Positions 15,110 to 23,292 of a stretch of DNA of 64,000 bases are shown here, piece by piece; positions within the stretch are counted from its first letter, which is position 1, and each line of letters starts with the position of its first letter. Source of the stretch: JAFGDI01 sp963667715 (GTDB taxonomy: Bacteria > Planctomycetota > Phycisphaerae > Sedimentisphaerales > SM23-30); assembly GCA_963667715.1 (NCBI GenBank), contig OY763926.1:1488001-1552000 (forward strand), read 5' to 3'. Position numbers and translations under genes: made by a program. The notes under the pieces were generated by a model. That model did no database searches, had not been told where the DNA came from, and saw nothing but the letters and a program-made list of their open reading frames with translations.

Positions 15110-17581
15110 TTATATGCCTTTTTTCGCCTGATCTGTCAGGAAACTGTCAGTGCAGTCTCTCTGGGCGGTATATCCTTTCAGTGGGATAATATTTTCGTGG
15201 ATAGTGTCCAGAAAATCAGATGGATATGGGAAGAAAGAGTCTTCGATCTCATCTGGTGGTGTTATCCAGTTTTTGGCACCAAGTACCACAGGTGGTGCGT
15301 CCAGTTCGTCAAAGGCCATCCGAGAGATATTGGAGGCCATGGTGTGCAGGAAACTTCCACGTTCGCAGGCGTCAGAAGCCAGCAGTATCTTGCGGGTCTT
15401 CTTGACAGAAGTGATCACCTTTTCGTAGTTAAATGGCACCAGGCTGCGGGCATCGATCACTTCACAGTTCAGCCCGTATTTTTCTTCAAGCTCTTTAGCT
15501 GCCTCCAGTGCCCGGTACAGTGTAGCACCGATGGTGAGTATGGTCAGGTCGCTGCCTTCCTTACGGATCGTCGGTTCGCCAAACTCGACAGAATATGACT
15601 CAGCGGGTACACCGCCGGATACAAATTCTTCTGCTGTGCCGTAGAGACGCTGGCTTTCGAAGAAGATCACTGGATCTGTTCCGGTAAGTGCATTCTTTAG
15701 CATACCCTTGGCGTCATATGGTGTAGCAGGAAATACAACCTTCAGCCCCGGTATATGAGTACAGAGTGAGGTCCAGTCCTGACTGTGCTGGGCACCGTAT
15801 TTACTGCCGACCGATACGCGTACAACAACCGGCATCTTTAATACACCGCCGCTCATAGACTGCCATTTGCATAGCTGGTTGAACAGTTCATCGCCAGCAC
15901 GTCCCATGAAGTCGCAGTACATAAGCTCAACTAAAGCACGTCCGCCTTCCAGGCCGTATCCTACCGCAGTGCCGACAATGGCGGCTTCTGAAATAGGGGA
16001 GTTAAATAGTCTGTGATATGGCAGACATTCTGTAAGCCCGCGATATACAGCAAAAGCTCCGCCCCAGTCGCGGTTTTCTTCGCCATAGGCTACCAGAGTC
16101 GAGTCTGTATAAAATGCGTCAAAAACTGCTTCAAAGATAGCGTCACGAATACCGATACAGCGGGTGTCTTTCAGGCGAGTACCGTTTTCGTCAAAGGCGC
16201 TCCGGCTCCTGCCTGCAAGACTCTTAACCCGTGGGTTGTCCTCTTTTGCCATAAGTGTTACCGGCTGACGTTCAGGGTCAAGGTTCTCGATCTCCTGATT
16301 TGAGTACATAGTCTGCTGTAATAGACAGTTTGCCTTTTTGAGATCAGCCCTTGGCGAGATAGTCATATCCGCAGCCTTGGTCAGGGCCTTCACCATGAGC
16401 TCTTCAGCACGTGCGTGGGTCGCGTCAATAGTGTCCTGTTTGCACACTTTCGCCTTAATGAGCGAGGTAGCAAAGTTTTCGATCGGGTCGTGCTGCTGCC
16501 ATGCTTCGATCTCGGTCTTTTCGCGGTAGCTGCTCTGATCTGATGGCGAGTGGCCGCTGTAGCGGTATGTCATAGTGTCCATCAGTACCGGCCCGTTTCC
16601 GCTTGCCAGGATCTCACGTTTACGCAAAATAGCGTCAGCAACGGCAAGCGGATTATAGCCGTCGACTCTTTCTGAGTGCATCTGTTCTGGGTTGATACCA
16701 GCACCAAGTCTTGCCAGAATATTGAAGCCCATGGTCTCGCCTACTGTCTGGCCGCCCATGCCGTAGAAATTATTAAAGAAGTTGATAATAAGCGGCAGTC
16801 CGCCGTTGTATCCTTCTTCCCAGAGCTGTTTGAACTGGTCCATAGTGGCAAAACATAGCCCTTCCCAAACAGGCCCGCAGCCGCTGGAGGCGTCGCCAAT
16901 ATTACCGATAACGATTCCTGGTTTCTGATTGCACTTTTTGAACAGGGCCGCACCAACAGAAATATCGCCAGAGCCTCCAACAATGGCATTATTCGGATAG
17001 ACACCAAACGGCGGGAAGAAAGCGTGCATAGAGCCGCCCATGCCCTTATTGAAGCCGTTTTCTCTGCCGAATATCTCTGCTAGAGTTCCGTAGAGCAGAA
17101 AATCGATCGCCAGGTCTTTTACATCACCGGTAGCGTCCTTTTCAACCACTCTCAGGCAGCTGCCGCCGAAGTAGTTTTCCATGATCTCCATGAGTTCTTG
17201 TTCGCTGAGTTTTTCAATCGCAGAAAGACTCTTGGCGAGGATCTCGCTATGGCTTCTGTGACTGCCATAGATATGGTCATCTGTGCCCAGGTGATATGCC
17301 TGTCCGACTGCCGCTGCTTCCTGTCCGATCGACAGGTGGGCAGGGCCGTTGTGCATATATTCGATACCCTTGAAGTTGCCGCGCAGTTTTATCTCATTGA
17401 GCATATTTTCGAATGTACGGCAATATGTCATGTCACGCTGTATGCGGATCATATCGTCCGCAGAATAGCGTTTAAGCTCGTCCTTTATACTTTTCTTGTA
17501 TTGATTTACTGGAATAGGCGTAAACTCAACGTATGAGCTCTTACGAGCCTTCTCCGGGCAAATGTTCATATTCTTTGGCAT
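15110..17581 (-). CDS. 2-oxoacid dehydrogenase E1, fused alpha and beta subunits
   Basis: 823-aa thiamine diphosphate enzyme that decarboxylates a 2-oxoacid and transfers the acyl group to lipoyl-E2. The alpha half (about 35-400) has HLSIGQEAAAVG, GSHRSH and the ThDP motif running from GNIGDASSG to INFFNN. The beta half (about 470-823) has YGEENRDWGGAF, FNSPISEAAIVGTAVGYGLEG and ARSLVPFNYE. The fusion of alpha and beta in one chain is seen in several anaerobes. Substrate (pyruvate, branched-chain oxoacid or acetoin) cannot be told. It is cotranscribed behind deoR (42-bp gap) and faces away from E2/E3, sharing one divergent control region. AGGAG precedes ATG 17581. No gap or frameshift is seen. 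Confidence 0.9.
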   Translation of the reverse strand: MPKNMNICPEKARKSSYVEFTPIPVNQYKKSIKDELKRYSADDMIRIQRDMTYCRTFENMLNEIKLRGNFKGIEYMHNGPAHLSIGQEAAAVGQAYHLGTDDHIYGSHRSHSEILAKSLSAIEKLSEQELMEIMENYFGGSCLRVVEKDATGDVKDLAIDFLLYGTLAEIFGRENGFNKGMGGSMHAFFPPFGVYPNNAIVGGSGDISVGAALFKKCNQKPGIVIGNIGDASSGCGPVWEGLCFATMDQFKQLWEEGYNGGLPLIINFFNNFYGMGGQTVGETMGFNILARLGAGINPEQMHSERVDGYNPLAVADAILRKREILASGNGPVLMDTMTYRYSGHSPSDQSSYREKTEIEAWQQHDPIENFATSLIKAKVCKQDTIDATHARAEELMVKALTKAADMTISPRADLKKANCLLQQTMYSNQEIENLDPERQPVTLMAKEDNPRVKSLAGRSRSAFDENGTRLKDTRCIGIRDAIFEAVFDAFYTDSTLVAYGEENRDWGGAFAVYRGLTECLPYHRLFNSPISEAAIVGTAVGYGLEGGRALVELMYCDFMGRAGDELFNQLCKWQSMSGGVLKMPVVVRVSVGSKYGAQHSQDWTSLCTHIPGLKVVFPATPYDAKGMLKNALTGTDPVIFFESQRLYGTAEEFVSGGVPAESYSVEFGEPTIRKEGSDLTILTIGATLYRALEAAKELEEKYGLNCEVIDARSLVPFNYEKVITSVKKTRKILLASDACERGSFLHTMASNISRMAFDELDAPPVVLGAKNWITPPDEIEDSFFPYPSDFLDTIHENIIPLKGYTAQRDCTDSFLTDQAKKGI

Positions 17582-17623
17582 TTCTAGATCTCTCCTGGTC
17601 GGTCGGTTTCCTGATTAGTTCTT

Positions 17624-18418
17624 TTATTTATCTGTTTCCGGAGAAGTCGGTGAATAGTTCCCCGGATGTGTCACTTTTATTTTATTATCCTCGAAAAATT
17701 GACACCATTGTTCGGAAGGCTCTTTTTCGGTGATGATAGTAGATATAGCGTTAAAATCTGTTATCTTATAAAGTGATGGCTGGTCAAATTTACTACTGTC
17801 TGCGATCAAAATGCACTCTTTTGCATTTTTAGCAACAATACTTAATACATGTGCACTTTCAATATCGACAGAGGTTAGCCCAAAGTCCATACTGATACCA
17901 TCAGTACCCAAAAACGCACGATACCCTCTTAGTCTCTCCAGTGACTCCAGTGCCATCGGCCCAACGGTATCCATTCTGTCTGGTCGATACTGTCCTCCAA
18001 GTATCAATACATTCAAACCTGGTATACGTAGTTCCTGTGCTGTTCTGACAGAGTTTAGTATTATAGTCATACTGCGTTTCGAGCGAAGTGACGATGTCAT
18101 CTGGAAACATGTTGTACCTGAGTCCAGAAATATCTGGTCGCCGTCATTAATGATTGATGTCGCCAATTCAGCAATTTTACCTTTGGCTTCAACATTTCTC
18201 AGCGACTTGGATATAAAGGAATAGTCACTATTGAATATTACCTTTGCCCCGCCGTGAGTTAGTTCAATATGTCCATCTGCCGCAAGGCCCTGCAAGTCTC
18301 TGCGTATCGTAGCCTCAGATACGCCCAGGTCATCAGACAGAGCCTTTACCAGCACGTGACCACTGCGATATGCTATTGCGAGTATTTCTTCTCTTCTTTT
18401 TTGTATTGTCTGGATCAT
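17624..18418 (-). CDS. DeoR-family transcriptional regulator
   Basis: 264 aa. The N-terminal winged helix has VKALSDDLGVSEATIRRDLQGL (about residues 23-44), the DeoR HTH signature. The C-terminal sugar-phosphate sensing domain has IFLDSGTTCFQM, LGGQYRPD, FLGTDGIS and ILIADSSKF motifs. DeoR regulators usually repress sugar or polyol operons and release DNA upon binding a phosphorylated intermediate (family knowledge). Its position at the head of the E1 transcript and opposite E2/E3 makes it the likely controller of the whole island, and hints that the pathway runs through a sugar phosphate. ATG 18418 or the overlapping start is uncertain by a few codons. Confidence 0.92.
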   Translation of the reverse strand: MIQTIQKRREEILAIAYRSGHVLVKALSDDLGVSEATIRRDLQGLAADGHIELTHGGAKVIFNSDYSFISKSLRNVEAKGKIAELATSIINDGDQIFLDSGTTCFQMTSSLRSKRSMTIILNSVRTAQELRIPGLNVLILGGQYRPDRMDTVGPMALESLERLRGYRAFLGTDGISMDFGLTSVDIESAHVLSIVAKNAKECILIADSSKFDQPSLYKITDFNAISTIITEKEPSEQWCQFFEDNKIKVTHPGNYSPTSPETDK

Positions 18419-18487
18419 ATATACTTACCTTTAAAGTTGGGATTTCAACGCTTTACTCAAAGTATGTTATAATAAACCTCCATCTAA

Positions 18488-18504
18488 TGCAATGCTAAAT
18501 TGCA
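18488..18504. promoter_or_regulatory. Candidate operator in the deoR/E2 divergent promoter
   Basis: TGCAAT-GCTAA-ATTGCA is a perfect 6-bp inverted repeat. It overlaps a TTGCAT that could be the -35 box of deoR on the minus strand and adjoins the candidate E2 promoter, a placement suited to repression of both directions. Confidence 0.45.
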
Positions 18505-18509
18505 ACTTT

Positions 18510-18539
18510 TTGCTTGATTTTTGAAAGGTTTTGTAATAT
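18510..18539 (+). promoter_or_regulatory. Candidate promoter for the E2-E3 operon
   Basis: TTGCTT at 18510-18515, 18 bases, then TAATAT at 18534-18539, about 46 bases before the E2 start. Confidence 0.5.
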
Positions 18540-18585
18540 TAATGGAGTTGTGTTGAAATGAAAACCAGCTAATACAGGAAGTGTC

Positions 18586-20166
18586 ATGTATATAATAACA
18601 ATACCTAAGTCAAAGGTTAAGTCAGCTCAAGTTCTTGTTGTAAAATGGGTTAAGTCTTCAGGTAGTGTCTCAGAAGGCGATGTGCTATGTCATGTTCAGG
18701 CCCAGCAGGGTGTATATGAAATAACATCGAAAGTTTCAGGTACATTGCTGAAAGTTCTTGCAAATGAAGGAATGATGATTTCGGCAGCTCAGCCATTGGC
18801 AGTTATCGGACAGCCGCGTGAGAGTCTTGAACCTCTGGAAAAATATCTAAATCCTCAGGCTGAGGTAAAAACTGCTGCTGAGCCGACAGTTGATTCTGCC
18901 ACAGCTGAAACTAAAACTGAAACACCCCCAGCTATTGAAAGTAAAGGTACTGAAATGACAGCTGATGATCAGCCGGCAGTAAGTGCAGGAGATGTTGTAG
19001 CGATTGTTATGCCTCAGGCCGGCCAGTCTATGGAAGAGGGGACTATCGTTGCCTGGAAGGTTGCTGTTGGCGATCGTATAACAGAAGGCCAGGTGATCTT
19101 CGAGATCGAGACTGATAAGGCGGTAATGGAGGTTGAGGCGGTTAATTCGGGACGTATCGCTAAAATAACTGCTAATGAAGGTGATATAGTAGAGGTTAAG
19201 CTTCCGGTTGCCTATCTCGCAGAAGAAGGTGTTGATGTGGATGCGTTCATTGCCGCTGAAGGTGGTAGTGATTCATCTGCTTCTGATAATTCCTCAGCCC
19301 AGGCCAAGGCATCTGGACCGGTATTTACCGCAGAGAAAAAAGCGGTATCGGTAAGTGACACAGGCAGAGTAAAGGCTTCGCCTGCCGCTCGCAAGCTTGC
19401 CGGTGAGCTGGGTGTTGACCTGACGGCAATTGACGGCGGATCTGGCCCGAACGGACGTATTCTGTCATTTGATGTTGAAAATGCCGAGGTTAGCTCTGGC
19501 GAAGCCAAAAGAATACCTGTCTCTAAGATGCGCCGTGCTATTGCAAAGAATCTGCAGTATTCCAAGCAGAATGTGCCGCATTTCTATGTTAAGGCCAGTC
19601 TAGATGCCCAGAAACTCTTTGATACCTATCGTCAGACCAAGGCCGAAAAGTTCAAGTGCAGTCTGAACGACTTTGTAGTTTTGGCCGTCGCTCGTGCTGT
19701 TAAGCAGTATCCTGAGTTTCGCAGTCAATATAATGAAACAGAGATCGTGGAAGTGCCATCTGCAAATATTGGTATCGCAGTTGGAACTGATAATGGACTT
19801 ACGGTGCCGGTAGTGCTGGCCGCTGATCGTATGTCGCTGGAGCAGCTGGCGGTGAGAACTATGCAGGTTGTAGAATCTGCCCGGGCCGGTAAGCTCGAAG
19901 GTGTTGGCCAGGGTGTATTTACTATTACTAACCTTGGTATGTTCGGGACAGAGGAGTTTTCTGCGATCATCAATCCTCCGGAATCTGGTATTCTTGCTGT
20001 TGGTGCTATCCGTGAAGGGGTGAAAGTGGAAAACGGTGCTATTCGTCCGACCCGCCTGATGAATATGACCCTGAGTGCAGACCATCGTGTTGTTGACGGT
20101 GTAGTAGCTGCGAAATTCATGCAGACTCTCGTACAATTGCTGGAAAACCCGCAAGAGTTACTTTAA
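18586..20166 (+). CDS. Dihydrolipoamide acyltransferase E2 with one degenerate and one intact lipoyl domain
   Basis: 526 aa. Residues 1-76 fold-match a lipoyl/biotinyl domain (KWVKSSGSVSEGDVL, VSGTLLKVLANEG), but the ETDKA turn is QAQQG, with Gln41 in place of the modified lysine. A Thr/Glu/Pro linker follows (about 80-133). The second lipoyl domain (about 135-215) has a normal IETDKAVMEVEA with Lys178. Then comes another linker, the E1/E3-binding domain (KASPAARKLAGELGVDL to GPNGRILSFDV, about 264-300), and the catalytic domain ending with HRVVDGVVAAKF (His500, Asp504). It transfers acyl groups from E1 to CoA. Followed 73 bases later by E3; ATG 18586 has AGGAAG upstream. Confidence 0.92.
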   Translation: MYIITIPKSKVKSAQVLVVKWVKSSGSVSEGDVLCHVQAQQGVYEITSKVSGTLLKVLANEGMMISAAQPLAVIGQPRESLEPLEKYLNPQAEVKTAAEPTVDSATAETKTETPPAIESKGTEMTADDQPAVSAGDVVAIVMPQAGQSMEEGTIVAWKVAVGDRITEGQVIFEIETDKAVMEVEAVNSGRIAKITANEGDIVEVKLPVAYLAEEGVDVDAFIAAEGGSDSSASDNSSAQAKASGPVFTAEKKAVSVSDTGRVKASPAARKLAGELGVDLTAIDGGSGPNGRILSFDVENAEVSSGEAKRIPVSKMRRAIAKNLQYSKQNVPHFYVKASLDAQKLFDTYRQTKAEKFKCSLNDFVVLAVARAVKQYPEFRSQYNETEIVEVPSANIGIAVGTDNGLTVPVVLAADRMSLEQLAVRTMQVVESARAGKLEGVGQGVFTITNLGMFGTEEFSAIINPPESGILAVGAIREGVKVENGAIRPTRLMNMTLSADHRVVDGVVAAKFMQTLVQLLENPQELL

Positions 20167-20239
20167 TCAAGGCCTGTTTTAGTATAAAATATGCAGCTAT
20201 TGACCAATAGTTACACTTTGAGATAAAGGAAGTTGAATA

Positions 20240-21670
20240 ATGGCAGAAAAATTTGATATTGCAGTTATCGGGGCCGGCCCCGGCGGATATATCGCGGCCC
20301 TAAAAGCAGCTCGCATGGGTGCGAAAGTAGCGGTAGTGGAAAAACATCATTTTGGCGGTACCTGCCTGAATTATGGCTGTATCCCTTCCAAGGCTCTACT
20401 GGCCTCTGCGGAACTGCTGCATAAGATTAAAGGTGCTTCTGATCTGGGTGTCAGTGTAGAAGGCCCGGTTAGTTTCGACTGGAAAAAGATTCAAAAACGA
20501 AAAAATAAGGTTTTGGCAAAGCTGCGCGGCGGTATCAAGGGCCTATTCAAAGCCAGTGAGATTACTGTTTTTAGCGGTTCGGCCTGTTTTGATGGACTTG
20601 GCAAGGTTAATGTTACCGATGATAAAGGGCAGGTTACTGCCTTTGAAGCTCCAAAGATCATTATCGCTACCGGCTCTGTACCATCTCGTATCCCCGGCTG
20701 GCCGACTGATACTGACTTTGTCTGTACTTCTGACGAAGCTCTGCATTGGGACACTTTACCCGAGCGTCTGCTTATCGTCGGTGGCGGCGTTATCGGCTGC
20801 GAATTTGCCTGCATGATGAATGAGTATGGTGTAGAGGTTACCATTGTCGAGCTCATGGATAATCTGCTGCCGGAAATGGAAACTGAGCTGGGTGTGACTC
20901 TGGCCGGTGCTTTTGCCAAACGTGGTATAAAGATCCATTGCGGTGTAAAGGTTGAGAGTATGAAAGTAACCGACGGCAGTGTTGAAGCTGTTATCAGTGA
21001 CGGCCAGACACTGCAGTTTGACAAGGTGCTGGTTTCTACCGGACGCAGGCCAAATACCCAGTCGCTCGGACTCGAAACTGTCGGTATTGAAGCAGACCGT
21101 GGTTTTATCCGTGTAAACGACAAGATGGAAACTACCGTTGACGGATACTACTGTATTGGTGACAGTAACGGCAGATGTCTGCTGGCTCATGCTGCCAGTG
21201 CCCAGGGTGAAATAGCTGTTAAGAACGCCCTTGGCCATACCGAAGAGCTGGATCTGCCGGTTCCTGGTGCAGTATATACCTTCCCGGAGATAGCTTCAGT
21301 TGGTATGACAAGCAAACAGGCTTGCGATAAGGGCATAGCGATAAGTGTGGGTGAGTTCCCGATCGGTGCTCTGGGTAAGGCGATGGCCGTGGGTGAAGAC
21401 AGCGGCTTTGTGCGGGTTATCAGCAGTAAAGATGATGGCCGTCTGCTGGGTGTGCATATCCTTGGTCATAATGCTACCGAGATAATCGAAAGTGCCGCTG
21501 CTATGCTGACGCTAAAGGCTGATACTCATCAGCTGGGCGAGATGATCTTTGCTCATCCGACTATATCGGAAGCGGTTAAGGAAGCGGCAGAAGATGTCTT
21601 CCAGAACGCATTGCACCTGCCGCCCAAAAAGCTCATAACCCTGGCAGCTGAAGCTGAAGAATTAAAGTAA
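20240..21670 (+). CDS. lpdA: Dihydrolipoamide dehydrogenase E3
   Basis: 476-aa flavoprotein that reoxidises lipoyl groups with NAD+. FAD motif IAVIGAGPGGYIAA (7-20), redox disulfide GGTCLNYGCIPSKALL with Cys42 and Cys47, NAD motif LIVGGGVIGCEFACMMNEYG (about 176-195), second FAD motif YYCIGDSN, and the active-site IFAHPTISE near the C-terminus are all intact. AAGGAAG precedes ATG 20240. It is the last clear gene of the E2-E3 pair; about 250 bases with repeats separate it from the next gene. Serves the E1/E2 complex here; a second copy for a housekeeping complex may exist elsewhere. Confidence 0.95.
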   Translation: MAEKFDIAVIGAGPGGYIAALKAARMGAKVAVVEKHHFGGTCLNYGCIPSKALLASAELLHKIKGASDLGVSVEGPVSFDWKKIQKRKNKVLAKLRGGIKGLFKASEITVFSGSACFDGLGKVNVTDDKGQVTAFEAPKIIIATGSVPSRIPGWPTDTDFVCTSDEALHWDTLPERLLIVGGGVIGCEFACMMNEYGVEVTIVELMDNLLPEMETELGVTLAGAFAKRGIKIHCGVKVESMKVTDGSVEAVISDGQTLQFDKVLVSTGRRPNTQSLGLETVGIEADRGFIRVNDKMETTVDGYYCIGDSNGRCLLAHAASAQGEIAVKNALGHTEELDLPVPGAVYTFPEIASVGMTSKQACDKGIAISVGEFPIGALGKAMAVGEDSGFVRVISSKDDGRLLGVHILGHNATEIIESAAAMLTLKADTHQLGEMIFAHPTISEAVKEAAEDVFQNALHLPPKKLITLAAEAEELK

Positions 21671-21710
21671 ATCGAGCTAGCAGAAAGCGAATTTTAATTT
21701 AGATTTTAGT

Positions 21711-21726
21711 CTCGATGGACATCTGG
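21711..21726. repeat. Degenerate copy of the CCCGATGTACATCGGG-type palindrome
   Basis: CTCGATGGACATCTGG resembles the better palindromes at 6978-6995, 34873-34889 and 52159-52176. Confidence 0.4.
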
Positions 21727-21760
21727 AAATTTATAGTTAGTGTTTAGACATTTGATTCAA

Positions 21761-21817
21761 CTAATTGCTAAATTCTAAATTCTAACTCCTCTTAAACTGA
21801 CCATCGGTCAGTTTAAG
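21761..21817. repeat. Composite intergenic repeat: CTAA-rich tract plus AAACTGACC palindrome
   Basis: Tandem AATTCTA-type units lead into CTTAAACTGACC-ATC-GGTCAGTTTAAG (21791-21817), a perfect 12-bp stem. The same composite occurs at 34854-34925 and 51366-51417. It lies about 100 bases before the PHP-like gene. It may be a mobile repeat or a transferable operator. Confidence 0.7.
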
Positions 21818-21920
21818 TAATGTAATTGGTACACGGGCTTATGTAAGGAAGTCTGATGTATTATGACATTGATATAGCTGGATATTATCCAGCTGTGTCT
21901 ATTTTACAAAGTAGATAATT

Positions 21921-23195
21921 ATGACAGAAAATGTATCTGGTATTGTTGATCTCACCGCGAAAGTGGGGTCAGTGGAGGAAATACTGGCAGATGCGGCAAA
22001 TGGTATCGGTATTGAGCCGGTAAAGTTCAATACTCATATTCACCTGCCGCCGAACTTCTCGGCCTTTGAGACCGTGGAGCAGGCTGTTGAGCTTGCCTCC
22101 GACGAGAATGTCAAGGTACTTGGTGCCGGTAATTATTATAATTTTAATGTGTATGGTAAATTCTCCGCACTTACCGCCGCTAAGGGTATATACCCGGTTT
22201 TCGGTACCGAGATAATCGCACTCGAAACGTCTTTGCAGTCCGATGGTATAAGGGTAAATGATCCGGGTAATCCGGGAAAGTATTATATCTGTGGTAAGGC
22301 GATAACTCGTTTTGAAGAGCCATCGGCAAGGGCCAGAGAGCTGCTGGGCACTATCGGCAGAAATGATACTCTGCGTATGTGTGAGATGGCCGCTAAACTC
22401 GCCGCGGTATTTAGTGCTAACGGCATTGAAACCGGACTGAATGATAAAGCTGTTATCAGCCGGGTGGTAAGTCGTCATGGCGGAGCTTCATCAGATGTGA
22501 CCTTGCAGGAGCGGCACCTGGCACAGGCATTTCAGGAAGTGTTTTTCCAGATGGTGCCGCCTGCCCAGAGAGCTGGTGTACTGGAGGCGATCTTCGGCTG
22601 TGAGTCGAAATCGGCAGATGATCCTGTTTCCCTGCAGAATGAGATTCGCTCGTATCTTATGAAGGCAGGTAAGAGTTGTTATGTCCCTGAGACTTTTGTT
22701 GACCTGGCAACTGCTAAAGAGCTTGTCGGTGAGCTCGGTGGTATCGCCTGTTACCCGACTCTGGCCGATGGTGCCGGCAAACGCTGTGAATATGAGTTCC
22801 CGCTCGATAAGTTTATCGAGACCCTGAAAAATGATAATTACAGTATGGTAGAGTTCATCCCGCTGCGTAACAGCCCGGAAGTTCTTAGCGAGTATGTTAA
22901 AGCTATTCGTAAGGCTGGTATTGTCGTGGTTGCCGGAACCGAGCATAATACTCTGGATCTGATCCCGATCGAACCGAGCTGCCTGAACGAACAGGCGATC
23001 CCGCAGGAAGTAAATGATATCTTCTGGGAAGGGGCCTGCGTATTGGCTGCTCATCAGTTCCTGACCGCCAGCGGTGAATGTGGGCTGGTAGATGGTAAGA
23101 ATATGCCAAATCAGGCATATCCCGACAGTGAAAGCAGAATACAGACTCTGGCTAAAATAGGTTCTGCAGTACTCAAAAGGTATTACAACATGTAG
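21921..23195 (+). CDS. PHP-like metal-dependent hydrolase family protein, function unknown
   Basis: 424 aa, no signal peptide. FNTHIHLPPNFSAF (about 36-49) resembles the H-x-H metal motif I of PHP phosphoesterases. VFGTEIIALE (about 95-104) resembles the conserved Glu strand, and VVVAGTEHNTLDL (about 358-370) a late metal-binding strand; SRHGGASS lies in the middle. A middle segment is helical. Members appear in sugar-utilisation clusters of diverse bacteria without characterised activity. In the context of aldolase and dehydrogenases it could be a phosphatase or lactonase-like step (inference). ATG 21921 follows a long AT-rich leader. A hairpin begins on the last base of its stop codon. Confidence 0.6.
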   Translation: MTENVSGIVDLTAKVGSVEEILADAANGIGIEPVKFNTHIHLPPNFSAFETVEQAVELASDENVKVLGAGNYYNFNVYGKFSALTAAKGIYPVFGTEIIALETSLQSDGIRVNDPGNPGKYYICGKAITRFEEPSARARELLGTIGRNDTLRMCEMAAKLAAVFSANGIETGLNDKAVISRVVSRHGGASSDVTLQERHLAQAFQEVFFQMVPPAQRAGVLEAIFGCESKSADDPVSLQNEIRSYLMKAGKSCYVPETFVDLATAKELVGELGGIACYPTLADGAGKRCEYEFPLDKFIETLKNDNYSMVEFIPLRNSPEVLSEYVKAIRKAGIVVVAGTEHNTLDLIPIEPSCLNEQAIPQEVNDIFWEGACVLAAHQFLTASGECGLVDGKNMPNQAYPDSESRIQTLAKIGSAVLKRYYNM

Positions 23196-23216
23196 AGACG
23201 CACGATTATGCGTCTC
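23195..23216 (+). repeat. Intercistronic GAGACGCA hairpin
   Basis: GAGACGCA / TGCGTCTC, an 8-bp perfect stem with a 6-base loop and no T-run, starts at the last base of the PHP-like stop codon. It is REP-like and may stabilise or partly end the transcript. Confidence 0.55.
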
Positions 23217-23292
23217 CCCAATATTCAGCATTGTGTAAGAGCTTGGTTTATCCAGGTTAATGCCGAATATAAAAAAACAGGAGAACTAATAA

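Noticed and set aside
15110..17581. Two separate E1 alpha and beta genes
   Set aside because: A single uninterrupted frame joins both halves; no internal stop or start signal between them.
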